DNA from: Desulfoprunum sp.
GTDB taxonomy: Bacteria; Desulfobacterota; Desulfobulbia; Desulfobulbales; Desulfocapsaceae
Reading direction: 5' to 3'
Length of the DNA: 7,301 nt
Assembly (NCBI GenBank): GCA_030696435.1
Contig: JAUYSF010000038.1
Span: 1 to 7,301, forward strand
Below, one piece after another: positions 6,010-7,301 of this stretch. A program made the translations under genes and the position numbers. Under the pieces are notes generated by a model. It had not been told where the DNA came from. It ran no database searches and worked only from the letters and a program-made list of their open reading frames with translations. Every line of letters begins with the position of its first letter. Within the stretch, counting starts at the first letter, position 1.

Positions 6010-7301
6010 GAGCACACATCCAAGGGCGGCCATAATAGCGGCCAAGCCGAATGTCCAACGCAGTGACAACATGAAAACTTCCGTCTGGCCTGGTTGAAAT
6101 GTATGCAGACTCCCTCCACCACTGAAGAGTGAGAAAATAATCGAAAAAATAAGCCCCGAAAGGCCAACTCCCAGAAGCATACCGAGATTTCTGGCCGTTG
6201 CAAGTATCCCGGCAGCCACCCCCGTATAGCCTTCGCTCACCCTCGCAAGAACAGAGGCACTGTTGGGAGAAAGAAATATTGCCTGCCCTGCCCCGAGCAG
6301 TGCAAGTCTCGCTGCAACACCCACCTCTTTAGAATCTCCATCCAGACTCAGCATGGTCAGTATTGCCAGGCAGCTAACTGCAAGTCCAAGGGTTGTCAGC
6401 ATCCTCGCCCCCTTTTTATCATAGAGCCAGCCAGAAAGGGGTGAGACCACAACGAGAGTTACGGGTACAGCCAGCATGACTAGGCCAATCCGATCTGCAG
6501 ATAATCCCAGGATATAATCGAGGTAGAAGGGTATCAGCAGAAGGATGATGAACAGTATGCCAAATGACAGCCCTGCCGTGACTACTGCTGTGCTGAAATA
6601 TCGTTCCCGAAAAAGGAAAAAGGGGATAAGGGGCTCCTGAACATACCGTTCAAGCCTGAAAAAGAGTGTAAGCAGAGCTATAAAGAGTATGCTGGCGATG
6701 GCGTATCGCCCTGCAGTCATGGTCTCCGTCAAACTGACCAATATGACAAAGAAAACAACCAGAAATCCCCAGAGGGAAAATCCTAGCCAGTCAAATCTTT
6801 TCTTTTGCCGCTCCACCGTATTCTGCAGGTGCGACAGAAGACAGATATGCCCTATAATACACATGAATACGCTAACCGGTAAGGTCACCAGGAAAATCAG
6901 GCGCCAGGAAAAGTAGTGGATGAGAAATCCGCTGACCACCGGACCACACATCAAACCACATGATGTTGCCAGACCAATCAGGCCAAGTCCTCTGCCAAGC
7001 TGATCTGCCGGAAATACCATCTTGATGATGGCCGGCCCTGACGACATCATCATCGCCGCACCAAGCCCCTGTATGCAGCGAAAGAGTATCAACGGCACAA
7101 GGGAGGCAGACAAATAGCAGCCGATAGAGGCTCCAGCAAAAATCAGCATCCCCTTCAGATAAATCTCTCCTCTACCCCAAATGTCAGCTATATGTCCCCA
7201 GAACACCAGGGAAATTGTAATTATCGAGAGATAGGCCAGTACAACCAGTTGGGTGGCTGCAAGACTTATAGAAAACGAACGCATGATGCTTGGCAGAGCC
7301 A
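5989..7301 (-). CDS. Major facilitator superfamily transporter, DHA2-like drug:H+ antiporter (N-terminus cut by window edge)
   Basis: This is a polytopic inner-membrane exporter entering from the right edge; 437 complete codons are visible. The frame is open to base 7301 and reads ALPSI just before the Met at 7284. In the DHA2 (EmrB/QacA, 14-span) family that stretch lies near the end of the first span, so the Met is internal and the real start is outside. Counting from that Met, motif A is G-H-I-A-D-x-x-G-R (30-38), the antiporter motif C is CGPVVSG (113-119), and the following SWRLIF (126-131) is typical of DHA2. A second motif A-like loop, GWLYDKKGAR (285-294), marks the half-repeat. Many hydrophobic spans fill the rest and the protein ends in a short basic tail, LRER. 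Energy would come from the proton gradient; the substrate cannot be read from sequence. Its stop lies inside the 3' end of the convergent kinase gene. Confidence 0.9.
   Translation of the reverse strand, partial: ALPSIMRSFSISLAATQLVVLAYLSIITISLVFWGHIADIWGRGEIYLKGMLIFAGASIGCYLSASLVPLILFRCIQGLGAAMMMSSGPAIIKMVFPADQLGRGLGLIGLATSCGLMCGPVVSGFLIHYFSWRLIFLVTLPVSVFMCIIGHICLLSHLQNTVERQKKRFDWLGFSLWGFLVVFFVILVSLTETMTAGRYAIASILFIALLTLFFRLERYVQEPLIPFFLFRERYFSTAVVTAGLSFGILFIILLLIPFYLDYILGLSADRIGLVMLAVPVTLVVVSPLSGWLYDKKGARMLTTLGLAVSCLAILTMLSLDGDSKEVGVAARLALLGAGQAIFLSPNSASVLARVSEGYTGVAAGILATARNLGMLLGVGLSGLIFSIIFSLFSGGGSLHTFQPGQTEVFMLSLRWTFGLAAIMAALGCVLSSLRER

Overview
This window looks like ordinary chromosomal DNA of a Gram-negative anaerobe, and my best guess is a Desulfobacterota (Desulfobulbales-type) bacterium. 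That guess rests on the general look of the proteins: a DinG/YoaA-type Fe-S helicase next to a long-chain polyprenyl diphosphate synthase, and a cytoplasmic receiver-GAF-histidine kinase. No rRNA or other marker gene is present to confirm it. I see no insertion sequence, CRISPR array, tRNA, rRNA or phage gene.

Left part (1-3893, all minus strand): four genes read right to left as a probable operon. The first is a DinG-family Fe-S helicase (3893-1935). It is followed 37 bp later by an IspB-type polyprenyl diphosphate synthase (1897-899), then by a very small basic single-span membrane protein (838-662). Last is the N-terminal 200 residues of a Gfo/Idh/MocA-family oxidoreductase, which runs off the left edge (600-1). 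A plausible sigma-70 promoter for the set lies at 3982-4010. The helicase would serve DNA repair and the synthase would make quinone side chains. The small protein is unassigned, and the substrate of the oxidoreductase cannot be told from this fragment.

Middle (3894-4155): a 262-bp divergent intergenic region. It holds the candidate leftward promoter and a near-perfect 26-nt dyad (4035-4060). An in-frame but probably untranslated extension of the kinase frame crosses most of it.

Right part: a soluble hybrid sensor kinase on the plus strand (4156-6009; receiver, GAF, HisKA, HATPase_c). It is convergent with a DHA2-like major facilitator transporter on the minus strand, which enters from the right edge without its true N terminus (7301-5989). 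The two genes overlap tail to tail by 21 bp, with no room for a conventional terminator between them.

I found no clearly new multi-gene system. The points most worth a second look are the unassigned small membrane protein, an alanine next to the kinase's phospho-acceptor histidine, a histidine at the usual catalytic aspartate position of the oxidoreductase, and the dyad between the divergent genes.
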